Assembly: GCA_913065125.1 (NCBI GenBank)
Contig: CAJYAG010000001.1
Span: 925,656 to 989,655 of the forward strand
DNA from: an uncultured Flavobacteriaceae bacterium
GTDB taxonomy: Bacteria; Bacteroidota; Bacteroidia; Flavobacteriales; Flavobacteriaceae
Length of the DNA: 64,000 nucleotides
Reading direction: 5' to 3'
The notes under the pieces are model-generated. The model had not been told where the DNA came from, ran no database searches, and worked only from the letters and a program-made list of their open reading frames with translations. The position numbers were made by a program, and so were the translations under genes. Positions 36,746 through 46,560 of this stretch are shown here, piece after piece (the first letter of the stretch is position 1; each line of letters opens with the position of its first letter).

Positions 36746-37843
36746 TTACTTTTTTCTGTAAGAATAAATTCTCACAAGATTATTCCATAATTTCTTTTCA
36801 GATTTAAATTCATCATGATTTCTTTTTTTCCGAGAAAGGTAATTGGTTAAATCTGACTCCTTCCATTTCATTTTTTTAAGAAAATATTTTTTATCTAAAT
36901 TAAGGTTTTCTTCACTCGAATACGGTGATTTTGATAAAATTTGTACAGCTTCATCTCTAGTTAAATCTCCATTTAGAACCTCTGCACTTAGATGAACAAT
37001 TCTTTTATCTATTCCAAATTTATTAGGAAGTATATATCCTTGATAAAAACGAGTAAATACAGATTCATAATGTTTATATTCATAAGGTTTGTAATTATAG
37101 TTCTTAACCAACTCCTCTAAGGCAATACTCTTCTTGTAATCAATGTGATCTAGAAAGTCAATCCATTTAATTTTTCTAAGATAGGTGTCAAAAATATAAT
37201 TAATAACTCCAAATGTCGGCATTGTTTTTAATTTCGGACCATTAAAGGACTTAACAATGCTTTTAATATTCCTTTTATCAAACTTAAACCAATTCCATTC
37301 AGATGGCATAGGGATTCCCTCTGTAGAATGATTTGTCCCTGCTAGTATATGGTTAATTTTAAATTTCCTGGCCAAATTATAATTTACAGCAATCATAGCA
37401 TTATCATACAAAAGTTCTACATCAACAACGTCAGCTTTAAAAAAGCAATTCATCAACTCTCTATACTCATCCCAATCTATTACATGTGTGTATAAATCTA
37501 CATCTAATTTATTACATAAGTTTTTAATATTACTGTTAGCTAGCTCAGAATTCCAACCATTATCCATATGGACTGCTAGAGGTTTTAAACCGAGTTCAAT
37601 TGCCTTAACTAAAGTGTATGAACTATCAACACCACCGCTAACTCCAACAATACAATCATATTTTTTGCTTTTATTCTTTCTTATACTTGCAAGCAAAGAT
37701 TCTAATGAGTCATAATATGCTGGTTTAACTCTTTTTATTTCAGAGAAATATTGTCGACAACTACTACAAGTTCCATCATTAAAGACTTTTACATCAGACA
37801 TACCTGTATTCATTAAACAACGTTTACAATTTTCTTTTTTCAT
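36746..37843 (-). CDS. N-acetyl sugar amidotransferase (WbpG-like)
   Basis: 365-residue PP-loop ATP-dependent amidotransferase of the WbpG/PseA type. The N-terminus has two Cys pairs (CKRCLMNTG and CSSC, about residues 6-29), a likely metal site, then the PP-loop IVGVSGGVDSSYTLV at about 66-80. In Pseudomonas, WbpG with a HisH/HisF-like pair turns an N-acetyl group into an acetamidino group. Here the three genes are contiguous, with the next gene overlapping its start. Confidence 0.9.
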   Translation of the reverse strand: MKKENCKRCLMNTGMSDVKVFNDGTCSSCRQYFSEIKRVKPAYYDSLESLLASIRKNKSKKYDCIVGVSGGVDSSYTLVKAIELGLKPLAVHMDNGWNSELANSNIKNLCNKLDVDLYTHVIDWDEYRELMNCFFKADVVDVELLYDNAMIAVNYNLARKFKINHILAGTNHSTEGIPMPSEWNWFKFDKRNIKSIVKSFNGPKLKTMPTFGVINYIFDTYLRKIKWIDFLDHIDYKKSIALEELVKNYNYKPYEYKHYESVFTRFYQGYILPNKFGIDKRIVHLSAEVLNGDLTRDEAVQILSKSPYSSEENLNLDKKYFLKKMKWKESDLTNYLSRKKRNHDEFKSEKKLWNNLVRIYSYRKK

Positions 37844-38595
37844 AATATTTGATTTATTATTTTTCTACTTGGATAATCTATAAGAACCGCTTTAAATGGA
37901 CCGTGTAGCGTAAATAATCTTCCTACACCAACAGCAAAGGCTCCATTCTCAAATGCAATTGATATATCATTAATTGACTTGGCCCCACCACAAAATATTA
38001 TTGGTTTCTCTGTATATTTTCTTGCTATTTTTAAAATATCAATATCTAACCCCTCTAAAGTGCCTTCTCGATCGACAGACATTAATTGTAACTCACCAAA
38101 TTCAAATTCATTAAGTTTTTCTAAGGCCTCTTGTATATTTAATTTTGTGTAATTCTTAAAAACACCTCTTTTAAAAACCCTATAACTGTTTTTTACTGAA
38201 ATAAAATCTAAACTAAGGATAATGCTTTGAGCCCCAAATGATTCGGATATTTCATTAATAATTTCTGGGTTTTTAAATAATGATGATTGAATAATAATTT
38301 TTTCTACACCAGATCTTAATATTTTCGATGCTTGCTCAAAATTAGTTATACCTCCGCCATAACTAATTGGCATAAAACATTCATTTGCAATTTTTTCTAT
38401 TAATTCATAGTTTGGCTCATAATTATACCTTGTACAACCAATATCAATAATTGATAATTCATCAATTTCTTTCTCATTAAATATTTTGGCAGTATTGATA
38501 GGGTCTCCAACATAAATTGAAGATTTAAAATTCTCTGTCTTTACTAATTTATTTTTTGAGATTAGTAATTGTGGTATAATTCTTTTATTAAACAT
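37840..38595 (-). CDS. HisF-like ammonia-channel subunit for sugar amidination
   Basis: 251-residue (beta/alpha)8 protein of the HisF family. Genuine HisF has a catalytic Asp in the first strand (CLD); here the strand reads IIPQLLISKNKLVKT, lacking it, while the second Asp position looks kept (ILSLDFIS). That pattern, also in Pseudomonas HisF2, argues against a role in histidine synthesis. It is predicted to pass ammonia from the HisH-like glutaminase to the WbpG-like enzyme. Overlaps the HisH-like stop by one base. Confidence 0.88.
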   Translation of the reverse strand: MFNKRIIPQLLISKNKLVKTENFKSSIYVGDPINTAKIFNEKEIDELSIIDIGCTRYNYEPNYELIEKIANECFMPISYGGGITNFEQASKILRSGVEKIIIQSSLFKNPEIINEISESFGAQSIILSLDFISVKNSYRVFKRGVFKNYTKLNIQEALEKLNEFEFGELQLMSVDREGTLEGLDIDILKIARKYTEKPIIFCGGAKSINDISIAFENGAFAVGVGRLFTLHGPFKAVLIDYPSRKIINQIL

Positions 38596-39203
38596 TATAA
38601 TTTGTAAAAATTTGTAAAAATTTTCATACCAGATTTTAAACTTTTTTCTGGGTGAAATTGAATGCCAAAAATATTGTCCGAAAAAATTGCACTTGGAAAA
38701 GAAATACCATAATTAGTTTCACTTAGTATGTTTTCGTTTTCAACACCTAAATAATAACTATGGGCAAAATAAAACCTGTCTAGATCAGAAATATCTTTGA
38801 AAATATCGTGGCTTTGTGTTTGCTTTAAAGTATTCCAACCCATATGTGGTACAGGAAATTCTCTTGCACTCATAAATTCTTTTGACTTTCCTGAAATAAG
38901 CCCTAATCCATTTTCAATACCCTCTTCGCTTGTATTTAATAATAGTTGTGAGCCTAAGCAAATACCTAATAGAAGCTTATTATTATTCTGAGTAAAATTA
39001 CTCAATTCTTCTTTAAATCCATTTTTATGAAGGTTTTTAATAGCAGAATCAAATTTACCAACACCAGGGAGTATAACTTTATCATAATTTTTCAAACTTC
39101 TATGATCTGATATAAATTCGGATTCAATGTTCAAGTAGTTAAGCATATTAGAAACAGATTTAATATTTCCTGCCCCATAATCTATTATTCCGATTTTTTT
39201 CAT
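38595..39203 (-). CDS. HisH-like glutamine amidotransferase subunit for sugar amidination
   Basis: 202-residue class I glutaminase. Catalytic Cys in LGICLGSQLLL (about 82), His and Glu in GIQFHPEKS (about 184/186), oxyanion region LPGVGKFDSA. With the HisF-like protein it should release ammonia for the WbpG-like amidotransferase. No other histidine gene is near, so the locus role is preferred over histidine synthesis. Its ATG overlaps the end of the wbpE-like gene. Confidence 0.9.
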   Translation of the reverse strand: MKKIGIIDYGAGNIKSVSNMLNYLNIESEFISDHRSLKNYDKVILPGVGKFDSAIKNLHKNGFKEELSNFTQNNNKLLLGICLGSQLLLNTSEEGIENGLGLISGKSKEFMSAREFPVPHMGWNTLKQTQSHDIFKDISDLDRFYFAHSYYLGVENENILSETNYGISFPSAIFSDNIFGIQFHPEKSLKSGMKIFTNFYKL

Positions 39204-40327
39204 TTGTTCTGTCTAAAAAAATGCTTTATTTCATCACAAATATACTCCAACTTATCTTTTGTTAATTCTGGAAAAATTGGTAGACTCAATAATTTATTTT
39301 GTTGGTCATTTGAAACCGTAAAATTTGCAACTTCAATATTTGAATTTCTATATGCAGGTTGGTTTGGTAAAGAAATAGGATAATGTACACCTACTGAAAT
39401 ACCCTTACTTTCTAAAAATTCTTTTAAACCGTCTCTGTCATCGACTCTAATCACAAAAAGATGCCAAACAGGATTACATTTTAAATCAACAACAGGCAAA
39501 GTCACTTTATCTATACTCGATAATCTATCTAAATAATAGCCTGCAATTTCTCTTCGTTTATTGGTCCACTCTCCTAAATACTTTAATTTAACATTTAAAA
39601 TCCCTGCTTGTAACCCATCAATTCTACTATTTATTCCTTCAAATTCATGTTCATATTTAGAAATACGCCCATGATTAGCATACATTCGCATTTTCCTTGC
39701 TAATTCATCATTGTTTGTTGTGATTGCACCCGCGTCACCATATGCTCCTAAATTTTTACCAGGATAAAAACTAAAGGTTGCACAATCTCCAAAAGTTCCT
39801 ACTTTTTTCAACTCACCACTACTTGTTTTATACTCTGCTAAATGACCTTGTGCAGAATCTTCAATTAAAAATAAATTATGTTTTTTTGTAATTTTTGTTA
39901 GCTTATCCATGTCTGCAGGTTGGCCATATAAATGAACTGCTATTACTGCTTTTGTTTTACTAGTAATGGTCGTCTCTAATTTTTCACAGTCAATATTATA
40001 AGTATCAAAATAATTATCCACAAAAATAACTGTACCACCAACCGCTGTAACTGCTTCTGCAGTAGCGATAAAAGAGTTAGCCGGAACAATAACTTCATCA
40101 CCTTCAGAAATTCCCATCATTTTAAGAGCAATGACTATTGCATCTGTTCCATTAGCTACACCGATACAATGCTTTACTCCAATTGCATTTGCGAAATTTT
40201 TTTCAAATTCTATTATTCTTTCTCCTCCGATAAAGGCTGTCTCATCTAAAACATTATGAATTTCATTATCTATTTCTGATTTTATAGATTCATACTGTAG
40301 TCCTAAGTTTACAAAAGGTATTTCCAT
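39200..40327 (-). CDS. DegT/DnrJ/EryC1/StrS aminotransferase, WbpE-like (C3 amination)
   Basis: 375-residue PLP enzyme with the Schiff-base Lys at about 191 (FSFYPGKNLGAYGDAGA), plus IGVANGTDAI and VHLYGQPADM. Resembles WbpE/WlbC, which aminate the 3-keto sugar made by WbpB from UDP-GlcNAcA, using glutamate and releasing 2-oxoglutarate. It is followed at once by the HisH/HisF/WbpG-like amidination genes and preceded by the WbpD-like acetyltransferase, which supports C3 rather than C4 amination. Confidence 0.88.
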   Translation of the reverse strand: MEIPFVNLGLQYESIKSEIDNEIHNVLDETAFIGGERIIEFEKNFANAIGVKHCIGVANGTDAIVIALKMMGISEGDEVIVPANSFIATAEAVTAVGGTVIFVDNYFDTYNIDCEKLETTITSKTKAVIAVHLYGQPADMDKLTKITKKHNLFLIEDSAQGHLAEYKTSSGELKKVGTFGDCATFSFYPGKNLGAYGDAGAITTNNDELARKMRMYANHGRISKYEHEFEGINSRIDGLQAGILNVKLKYLGEWTNKRREIAGYYLDRLSSIDKVTLPVVDLKCNPVWHLFVIRVDDRDGLKEFLESKGISVGVHYPISLPNQPAYRNSNIEVANFTVSNDQQNKLLSLPIFPELTKDKLEYICDEIKHFFRQNK

Positions 40328-40336
40328 ATTTTATTT

Positions 40337-40786
40337 TTAATTTGATTTTCTTGCTGGGTTTCCATAATACACTCCCGGCTCTGTAATGTTTTTTGTAACA
40401 ACAGATCCAGCTCCAATTACAACATTATCACATATTTCAATTGGCATAATAGTTGAATTTGATCCAATACTAACCTTGTTACCAATTTTAGTTTCTTTCC
40501 AAAGGTTTTTATTTCCGTTTGCAGGTCCATTATTTTGGAACTTATCATTTATAAACATAACTCCATGACCTATAAAGCAGTCATTTCCAATTGAAACCAT
40601 TTCACATATAAAAGAATGGCTTTGAATTTTTGTATTGCTACCAATTCTTGTATTTTTTTGAATTTCTGTGAATGGTCCTATAAAAACATTATCGTCTAAA
40701 ACACATTCATATAAATTACAAGGTTCAACAACAGTGCAATTCTTACCAAATTTAACATTTCTGATACTTGCTTTATTAATTTTCAT
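40337..40786 (-). CDS. Left-handed beta-helix N-acetyltransferase, WbpD-like
   Basis: 149 residues from the ATG at 40786; the frame runs upstream to a TTG at 40822, less likely. Hexapeptide repeats throughout (VFIGPFTEI, TRIGSNTKI, VSIGNDCFIGHG, KVSIGSNSTIMP, VVIGAGSVVTKNI), ending with YYGNPARKSN. Family enzymes N-acetylate the 3-amino group of UDP-GlcNAc3NA with acetyl-CoA. It lies ten bases before the aminotransferase gene, the usual wbpD-wbpE pairing. Confidence 0.85.
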   Translation of the reverse strand: MKINKASIRNVKFGKNCTVVEPCNLYECVLDDNVFIGPFTEIQKNTRIGSNTKIQSHSFICEMVSIGNDCFIGHGVMFINDKFQNNGPANGNKNLWKETKIGNKVSIGSNSTIMPIEICDNVVIGAGSVVTKNITEPGVYYGNPARKSN

Positions 40787-40891
40787 ATTAATATTTATAT
40801 GTTTAGGGATATTCAATAGCAATAGGTTAAGTCAAAAAATATTGTCTACGATTATCAACCCTTTAATTATTATAAATTATAACCTTATTAC

Positions 40892-42100
40892 TTATTTTTT
40901 AACACCACAAAAATCAAGAACAACTTTTTCAGGTTTTATTTCAAGTTTTTTAAATTCATTATGGGCAACTAAAAACACAACTATATCTGCTTTTTCAGCT
41001 GCTAATTTATAATTGGTCAATCTAAAAACTTTATGCTCCTTAATGTTGGGCTCAACAATAAAATAATCATTGTTATTATCATTCTGTAAAACCTTATTTA
41101 TAATATACTTTGCAGGAGACTCTCTTAGATCATCAATATTCGGTTTAAATGCTATCCCCATTAAAGCTATCTTTGGTTTTCTGCCAAAATTCAACTCAAA
41201 TTTCATTTTTTCATTTTGAATTTTTTCAGCAACCCAAAAAGATTTATAATTATTTACTTCTCTAGCAGTACCAATAATTTTAGATTCCATTGGATAATCA
41301 GACACAATAAAATAAGGATCTACAGCAATACAATGTCCGCCAACTCCACTTCCAGGTTGCAAAATATTTACTCTTGGGTGTTTATTCGCTAAATTAATTA
41401 ATTCCCAAACATCAATATTCGCTTTATCGCAAATTAAGGATAATTCATTGGCAAAAGCAATTTGTACGTCTCTAGATGAGTTTTCAACTAGTTTACACAT
41501 TTCAGCAGTTCTAGCGTTGGTTGCATGCAATTGCCCCTTAATATATTTTTTATAAAAAGTCATGGCTTTTTCAGTAGAAGATTTGTCTACTCCTCCGATT
41601 ACTCGATCGTTGTATACCAATTCATACATCACATTACCTGGCAATACTCTTTCTGGACAATAAGCAACATAAATTCTCCCTTTTAGTTCAGGTCTAGTTG
41701 CGTATATTAATTTTTGCATTTTTTCAGTTGTACCAATAGGAGATGTAGACTCTATAATATATAAATCATCTTCTTTTAAGAGCGGAATAATTCCTTTGGT
41801 TGCGGCTTCTACAAATGAAATATCTGGCTCGTGATTTCCTTTAAAAGGAGTTGGAACTACTATTAAATAAACCTTCGCCGCGCTTGCTTTAGTTGAAGCT
41901 TTGAAAAATCCTTTAGAAACTGCTTCTGATACGATTTCACCTAAATCTGGTTCTACTATATGTATTTTACCTTGATTAATTGTATCTACAACTTGTTGAT
42001 TAATATCTACGCCTAAAACATTAGTTCCATGCTTAGCAATTAATGCTGATGTAGGCAATCCAATATAACCTAGTCCAATAGTTACTACTTCAGGAATCAT
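40892..42100 (-). CDS. wecC: UDP-N-acetyl-D-mannosamine dehydrogenase
   Basis: 402 residues; oxidises UDP-ManNAc to UDP-ManNAcA with two NAD+. NAD site VTIGLGYIGLPTSALIAKHG at the N-terminus, catalytic Cys in GSGVGGHCIAVDPYF (about 257), and the family AFKPNIDDLRESPA motif. It starts one base after the end of wecB, which makes its substrate, so the pair is a complete UDP-ManNAcA module. Confidence 0.93.
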   Translation of the reverse strand: MIPEVVTIGLGYIGLPTSALIAKHGTNVLGVDINQQVVDTINQGKIHIVEPDLGEIVSEAVSKGFFKASTKASAAKVYLIVVPTPFKGNHEPDISFVEAATKGIIPLLKEDDLYIIESTSPIGTTEKMQKLIYATRPELKGRIYVAYCPERVLPGNVMYELVYNDRVIGGVDKSSTEKAMTFYKKYIKGQLHATNARTAEMCKLVENSSRDVQIAFANELSLICDKANIDVWELINLANKHPRVNILQPGSGVGGHCIAVDPYFIVSDYPMESKIIGTAREVNNYKSFWVAEKIQNEKMKFELNFGRKPKIALMGIAFKPNIDDLRESPAKYIINKVLQNDNNNDYFIVEPNIKEHKVFRLTNYKLAAEKADIVVFLVAHNEFKKLEIKPEKVVLDFCGVKK

Positions 42101-43216
42101 TTACTTGTTTTTTATAAATTCTACAATTCTTTTTGATGCTAATCCATCACCATAAGGATTATGAAGTTTAGACATTTTCTCAAAACTTTCATTATCATTT
42201 AATAAATTCAAAGCTGTTGAAACAATTAAGTCCTCATTAGTACCTACAAGAATAACAGTACCAGCATCTACAGCCTCTGGTCTTTCAGTGGTTTCTCTCA
42301 TAACCAATACCGGTTTACCTAAACTTGGCGCTTCCTCTTGAACCCCTCCACTATCTGTTATAATTATTTTTGCTTTACTCATCAACCATATAAAATCTGG
42401 ATATGCTAAAGGTTCAATTAACATCACATTTAAAACTTGTCCTAATATACGGTTCACGGGCTCTTGAACTTTAGGGTTTAAATGTACCGGGTAAATAATT
42501 AATCGATTAGGGTTATCTAAAGCGATACGCTTTAAAGCCTTACAGATTCGTTCAAAACCCTCTCCATGATTCTCTCTCCTATGCCCTGTAACCAAAATAA
42601 GTTCTCGATTTTTAATTTTCAAATTGAGCTCTTTGGCAAGAACACTTGGTATTTCATTTACTTTTTGTACAGAATCCAGCAATGCATCAATAACCGTATT
42701 ACCAGTCACTAATATATCACCTCTATCAATATTTTCTTGAATTAAATTTAACTCAGAAGTGGTTGTAGGAGCAAAATGGTAATCACAGATTCTTCCAGTA
42801 ATCTGTCTATTAATTTCTTCTGGAAAAGGTGACCTTTTGTTAAAAGTTCTTAAACCAGCCTCTACATGACACACTTTAGCCCCACTATAAAAAGCCGCAA
42901 TAGAACCTGCCATAGTAGTTGTTGTGTCTCCATGAACAAACACAAAATCTGGAGAAAATTCTTCTAAAACTTGCTTCAATGAATTAATAATAATTGAGGT
43001 AAGAGTATATAAGTTCTGACCTGGCTTCATTAAATCAAGGTCAAAATCTGGTGTAATTTCAAAAAAATCTAATACTTGATCGAGCATTTCTCTATGTTGT
43101 GCAGTAACACATACTTTAGTTTCAAATAAATTCGGGTACTTTTTAAATTCTTTAATTAATGGAGCCATTTTAATAGCTTCTGGTCTTGTACCAAGTATTA
43201 ATAATATTTTTTTCAA
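42101..43216 (-). CDS. wecB: UDP-N-acetylglucosamine 2-epimerase (non-hydrolysing)
   Basis: 371 residues; interconverts UDP-GlcNAc and UDP-ManNAc. The N-terminus ILGTRPEAIKMAPLI, HVEAGLRTFNKRSPFPEE, VTGHRRENHGEGF and TDSGGVQEEAPSLGKPV are hallmark WecB motifs; WbpI-type enzymes instead begin with a GARPQFIK pattern. The start is a TTG at 43216, fixed by where family members begin. 102 non-coding bases separate it from the preceding gene, the largest gap in this part of the locus. Confidence 0.94.
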   Translation of the reverse strand: MKKILLILGTRPEAIKMAPLIKEFKKYPNLFETKVCVTAQHREMLDQVLDFFEITPDFDLDLMKPGQNLYTLTSIIINSLKQVLEEFSPDFVFVHGDTTTTMAGSIAAFYSGAKVCHVEAGLRTFNKRSPFPEEINRQITGRICDYHFAPTTTSELNLIQENIDRGDILVTGNTVIDALLDSVQKVNEIPSVLAKELNLKIKNRELILVTGHRRENHGEGFERICKALKRIALDNPNRLIIYPVHLNPKVQEPVNRILGQVLNVMLIEPLAYPDFIWLMSKAKIIITDSGGVQEEAPSLGKPVLVMRETTERPEAVDAGTVILVGTNEDLIVSTALNLLNDNESFEKMSKLHNPYGDGLASKRIVEFIKNK

Positions 43217-43318
43217 TTTTATTTTTAATTTAAGAATTTAAATATTATGCTTTCTATGCAATTTCAAAAATAATTATATTCTTCTTTTAAAACTAGAAAA
43301 ACATCTTTTTTAATTCAA

Positions 43319-44332
43319 TCAATTATTTATGCTATCATATATTTTCTCAATGATTTCAACTGTTTTCAATCCTTCAAAACCATTAGTTGTTATTATACCA
43401 CCATTTTGTAAAACATCAATAACATTTTTATACACTTTATCGTGGTTTGACATGGATCCTGTATATTTCCCATATTGATTAGGAGGATTTCCTTTTGGTA
43501 AATTAGTAATTTCAAACCCATCAAAGCTCTGATATTCTAATTCATTTAAATATTGACCACCAACTTTTACAGTTCCTTTTTCTGAGAAAATTGTGAGCGA
43601 CCCTTCCATGTTTTTATCAAAACTATTTACCGTATAATTTATCGTCCCTAAAGCATTATTGTGAAACTTTACAACAACAACCCCAGTATCTTCAAATTCC
43701 ATTTCTTTTTGATGGTGAAAGTTTGAAGTAAAAGCTTGAACTTCTTTTACATCACCAATTAAAAAATACAACAAATCTACAAAATGGCTATATTGAGTAA
43801 AAAGAGTTCCTCCATCTAATTTTTTTGTTCCTTTCCAGTTAGAATCATTGTAATACTCTGGGTTTCTATTCCAAAAACAGTTTAATTGAACACTGTATAT
43901 TTGACCTAACTTACCCGAATGAATTAATTCTCTTACGGCTTCGATAGGTGGATTATATCTGTTTTGCTTCACAATAAAAAGCCTTTTATTTGCCCATTCT
44001 GCCTCTTGAATCATCTTTCCACAATCGTGAACATTAATAGCCATAGGTTTTTCACAAACAACGTGAAATCCAGCCCTTAGCGCCGCAATCGTTTGTTCTG
44101 CATGTAAGCCATTCGGAGTACAAATAGCAACCACATCTACTTCTTTTTCATTTTTAAGTAGTTTCTCTATCGATGTATACTTTTTAGCATGATACTTCTC
44201 TGCAACTGCACTGGCATTTTCTTCTACGATATCACATACAGCAATAAGATTACCCTGATTGTTAATGTGTTCAGCATGACGATTACCTATTCGACCACAC
44301 CCAACAATTGCAAAATTTATTTTCTTAGACAT
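43319..44332 (-). CDS. Gfo/Idh/MocA family oxidoreductase
   Basis: 337 residues. NAD site AIVGCGRIGNRHAEHI at about 8-23, catalytic-region VCEKPMAIN at about 92-100, and GGTLFTQYSHFVDLL with the likely His of the active site. Similar in outline to WbpB/GnnA-type nucleotide-sugar dehydrogenases. It lies 12 bases after the phosphonoacetaldehyde-reductase gene, so it could act on a sugar or, less likely, on the phosphonate. A better WbpB candidate is at 49677. Confidence 0.86.
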   Translation of the reverse strand: MSKKINFAIVGCGRIGNRHAEHINNQGNLIAVCDIVEENASAVAEKYHAKKYTSIEKLLKNEKEVDVVAICTPNGLHAEQTIAALRAGFHVVCEKPMAINVHDCGKMIQEAEWANKRLFIVKQNRYNPPIEAVRELIHSGKLGQIYSVQLNCFWNRNPEYYNDSNWKGTKKLDGGTLFTQYSHFVDLLYFLIGDVKEVQAFTSNFHHQKEMEFEDTGVVVVKFHNNALGTINYTVNSFDKNMEGSLTIFSEKGTVKVGGQYLNELEYQSFDGFEITNLPKGNPPNQYGKYTGSMSNHDKVYKNVIDVLQNGGIITTNGFEGLKTVEIIEKIYDSINN

Positions 44333-44344
44333 TTTTAAATATTT

Positions 44345-45436
44345 TTAATTTGTGTTATAAATACTCATTATTTTTTGAGAGGATACTTTACCAGGGTTAT
44401 TATTTAACCTTTCTATACTTACTTTTTCAATTGCATCGATAAACACCTGTTTTGTAATTCCTAAATTTTTAAAATTTAAATCTACCTCTAAATCATTTAT
44501 GAAACTAAAAACAGTCAGCTCTAGTTGATCAACATCTGTACTTATAAAGTTAGCTATCTTAGCTAACTGACCTCTAACAAACGTATTTCCCCTTTTATCA
44601 ATACAATCTTCAACAGATAATGTTTTATGGAAATTTAAAAAATAAGGCAAGAATAAAGAGACTGCATGACCATGAGGAAGTCCTAAAATTGAAGTAAACC
44701 CGTAAGATAGTGCATGAGGTGCTGTGGTCTTAGTAATATTAATAGCTTTACCTGCGTAAAAAGAGCCTTCGGCTAACTTTTCTTTTGCTTGACTATCTCC
44801 ATTGATAGCCTTTTTTAAATTATTCCAAACCAATAGTATCGCTTTTTCTGAATATTCCATTGATTTTTCGGTTGAATTGACACTCCAAAAAGACTCAATC
44901 CCCTGAGCAAAAGCATCTAGCCCAGAAACAGCCATTTGATATTTATTTTGACCTGTCAATAAATTAGAATCTACTATCGCAACATTTGGCAGTAACAATT
45001 TATCTGCATAAGAATATTTTTTGTTTGAAATATAAACAACTGCAAAATGAGTAGCTTCACTCCCAGTACCAGCTGTTGTAGGAATTGCAACTAGTGGTAA
45101 AAGAAGTAATTTATCATTGTCTTTAATCCACAGATGTTTAATTAACTTAGCCATGTCTATTACACTACCTCCTCCTATCGCAATAATTAATTCAGAATTA
45201 CTTTTTTTAAATAATTCATATCCTTGTTCAGCTTCTTCTAACTTTGGATTTACAGTAAAGTTAGAAAAACTAGTAATGTTATATTTTTTTAAAATTGGAA
45301 GTAGTATTTCTTCTGCACCCGATTTAATAAACGAGTTTTTGCCTCTTACAAGAAAAACATTTTTAATAGAGTAATTAAATAACGTTTCTTCAAGGACATT
45401 AATAGAGTTTGGAAAAATAAAATCTAATTGTTTCAC
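44345..45436 (-). CDS. Iron-type alcohol dehydrogenase, likely phosphonoacetaldehyde reductase
   Basis: 363 residues, group III (Fe-dependent) alcohol dehydrogenase fold: IAIGGGSVIDMAKLI (NAD site, about 92-106), SGLDAFAQGIESF and LPHGHAVSLFLPYF (metal-binding Asp/His). It begins with a GTG overlapping the decarboxylase stop (GTGA). Position directly after PEP mutase and phosphonopyruvate decarboxylase genes implies reduction of phosphonoacetaldehyde to 2-hydroxyethylphosphonate, as known for PhpC-type enzymes. Substrate is inferred from context. Confidence 0.85.
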   Translation of the reverse strand: MKQLDFIFPNSINVLEETLFNYSIKNVFLVRGKNSFIKSGAEEILLPILKKYNITSFSNFTVNPKLEEAEQGYELFKKSNSELIIAIGGGSVIDMAKLIKHLWIKDNDKLLLLPLVAIPTTAGTGSEATHFAVVYISNKKYSYADKLLLPNVAIVDSNLLTGQNKYQMAVSGLDAFAQGIESFWSVNSTEKSMEYSEKAILLVWNNLKKAINGDSQAKEKLAEGSFYAGKAINITKTTAPHALSYGFTSILGLPHGHAVSLFLPYFLNFHKTLSVEDCIDKRGNTFVRGQLAKIANFISTDVDQLELTVFSFINDLEVDLNFKNLGITKQVFIDAIEKVSIERLNNNPGKVSSQKIMSIYNTN

Positions 45437-46560
45437 TTCTCTAAATTTTTTTGAAAAGCTAATTTATTTTCTTTTGGAGATATTGTTGGTCTACCTAAAT
45501 CTTTTCTAGCCCCTTTATTTACTAATATTTCTAATAAACTTGGGCCTGCTGAATTTTTAAATTTTTCAAAAACCACATTAAATTCACTTATTGTTGTTAT
45601 TTGAAAGGTTTCTTTGTAATTAAATCCTTCCGCAATTTTTTTAAAATCAATATCAAAACCAATAGTAGGCTGTCCACCGACAGAATCATGTGCACCATTA
45701 TTTATTATAATATGTTTCATATTGGGTGGAGCTAAATCACCAATAATACCCAAAGATCCTGTGTGCATTAGTACTGCTCCATCTCCATCAAGACAGTAAA
45801 CAGTTCTATTTGGCTTACTCAATGCTATTCCTAAAGCTATCTGACTCGTATGACCCATACCCCCAACAGTTAGAAAATCTTTTTCATGACTATCACCAAT
45901 TTCTTCACGGTATTCAAATACCTCTCTTGATGTTTTTCCGGTAGTTGAGACAATAATATCTTCATTACTAATTAAATCAATTATTTTTTTGACAGCTCCT
46001 TCTCGATTTAAATCAAAATCTGTACGATTTTCGCTTTTCAATGAATACGGTTCAAATGTTCCTTTTCTAACCAAAATAACATAGGGTGTGCTTTGGTCTC
46101 TCATTGTTGTCATCGCATCATTTAGCATTTTTGACAAATTCGAAGTCTCAGAAGATATTATCGAATATGGAATATTTAAAGACTGCAATAATGTTTCACT
46201 TACTTCACCCTGTTTTACATGTTGAGGCTCATCTTTTATATTTGGCTCTCCTCTCCAACCAACTAATAAAAGCATTGGAATTCCATAAACTTTTGGGTCC
46301 GCTAAAGATAACAATGGGTTAATTGTATTTCCAAAACCAGAGTTTTGCATATACACCAAAGGTATTTTAGAAGTTGCCATATTATAACCCATAGCTAACC
46401 CAATAGCACCACCTTCATTAGCAGAAATAATGTTTCTTTCTTTTGGTGTTTCATCAGTTATATAAGCACAAATGTCTTTTAATAACGAATCAGGAACACC
46501 TGTAAAGAAATCTATATCTAAATTTATTAAACTGTCGTAAAATTGTTTGGTATTTATCAT
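45433..46560 (-). CDS. aepY: Phosphonopyruvate decarboxylase
   Basis: 375 residues from the ATG at 46560, which overlaps the PEP mutase stop (ATGA); an upstream frame extension is not used. Thiamine-diphosphate enzyme: [17 protein letters not shown] at the TPP/substrate site, [18 protein letters not shown] typical of phosphonopyruvate decarboxylases, and TPP-binding [16 protein letters not shown]. Decarboxylates phosphonopyruvate to phosphonoacetaldehyde, the irreversible step that pulls the unfavourable mutase reaction. Confidence 0.95.
   Translation of the reverse strand: MINTKQFYDSLINLDIDFFTGVPDSLLKDICAYITDETPKERNIISANEGGAIGLAMGYNMATSKIPLVYMQNSGFGNTINPLLSLADPKVYGIPMLLLVGWRGEPNIKDEPQHVKQGEVSETLLQSLNIPYSIISSETSNLSKMLNDAMTTMRDQSTPYVILVRKGTFEPYSLKSENRTDFDLNREGAVKKIIDLISNEDIIVSTTGKTSREVFEYREEIGDSHEKDFLTVGGMGHTSQIALGIALSKPNRTVYCLDGDGAVLMHTGSLGIIGDLAPPNMKHIIINNGAHDSVGGQPTIGFDIDFKKIAEGFNYKETFQITTISEFNVVFEKFKNSAGPSLLEILVNKGARKDLGRPTISPKENKLAFQKNLEK

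Noticed and set aside
37840..39203. Histidine biosynthesis genes hisF and hisH
   Set aside because: The HisF-like protein lacks the catalytic Asp, no other his gene is near, and the pair is joined to a WbpG-like amidotransferase gene.
40787..40822. Longer start (TTG) for the WbpD-like acetyltransferase
   Set aside because: The hexapeptide domain begins right after the downstream ATG at 40786; the extra residues add nothing recognisable.
43265..43272. TATTTTTG box upstream of wecB on the minus strand
   Set aside because: No TTG at a suitable distance, and such matches are frequent in sequence this AT-rich.
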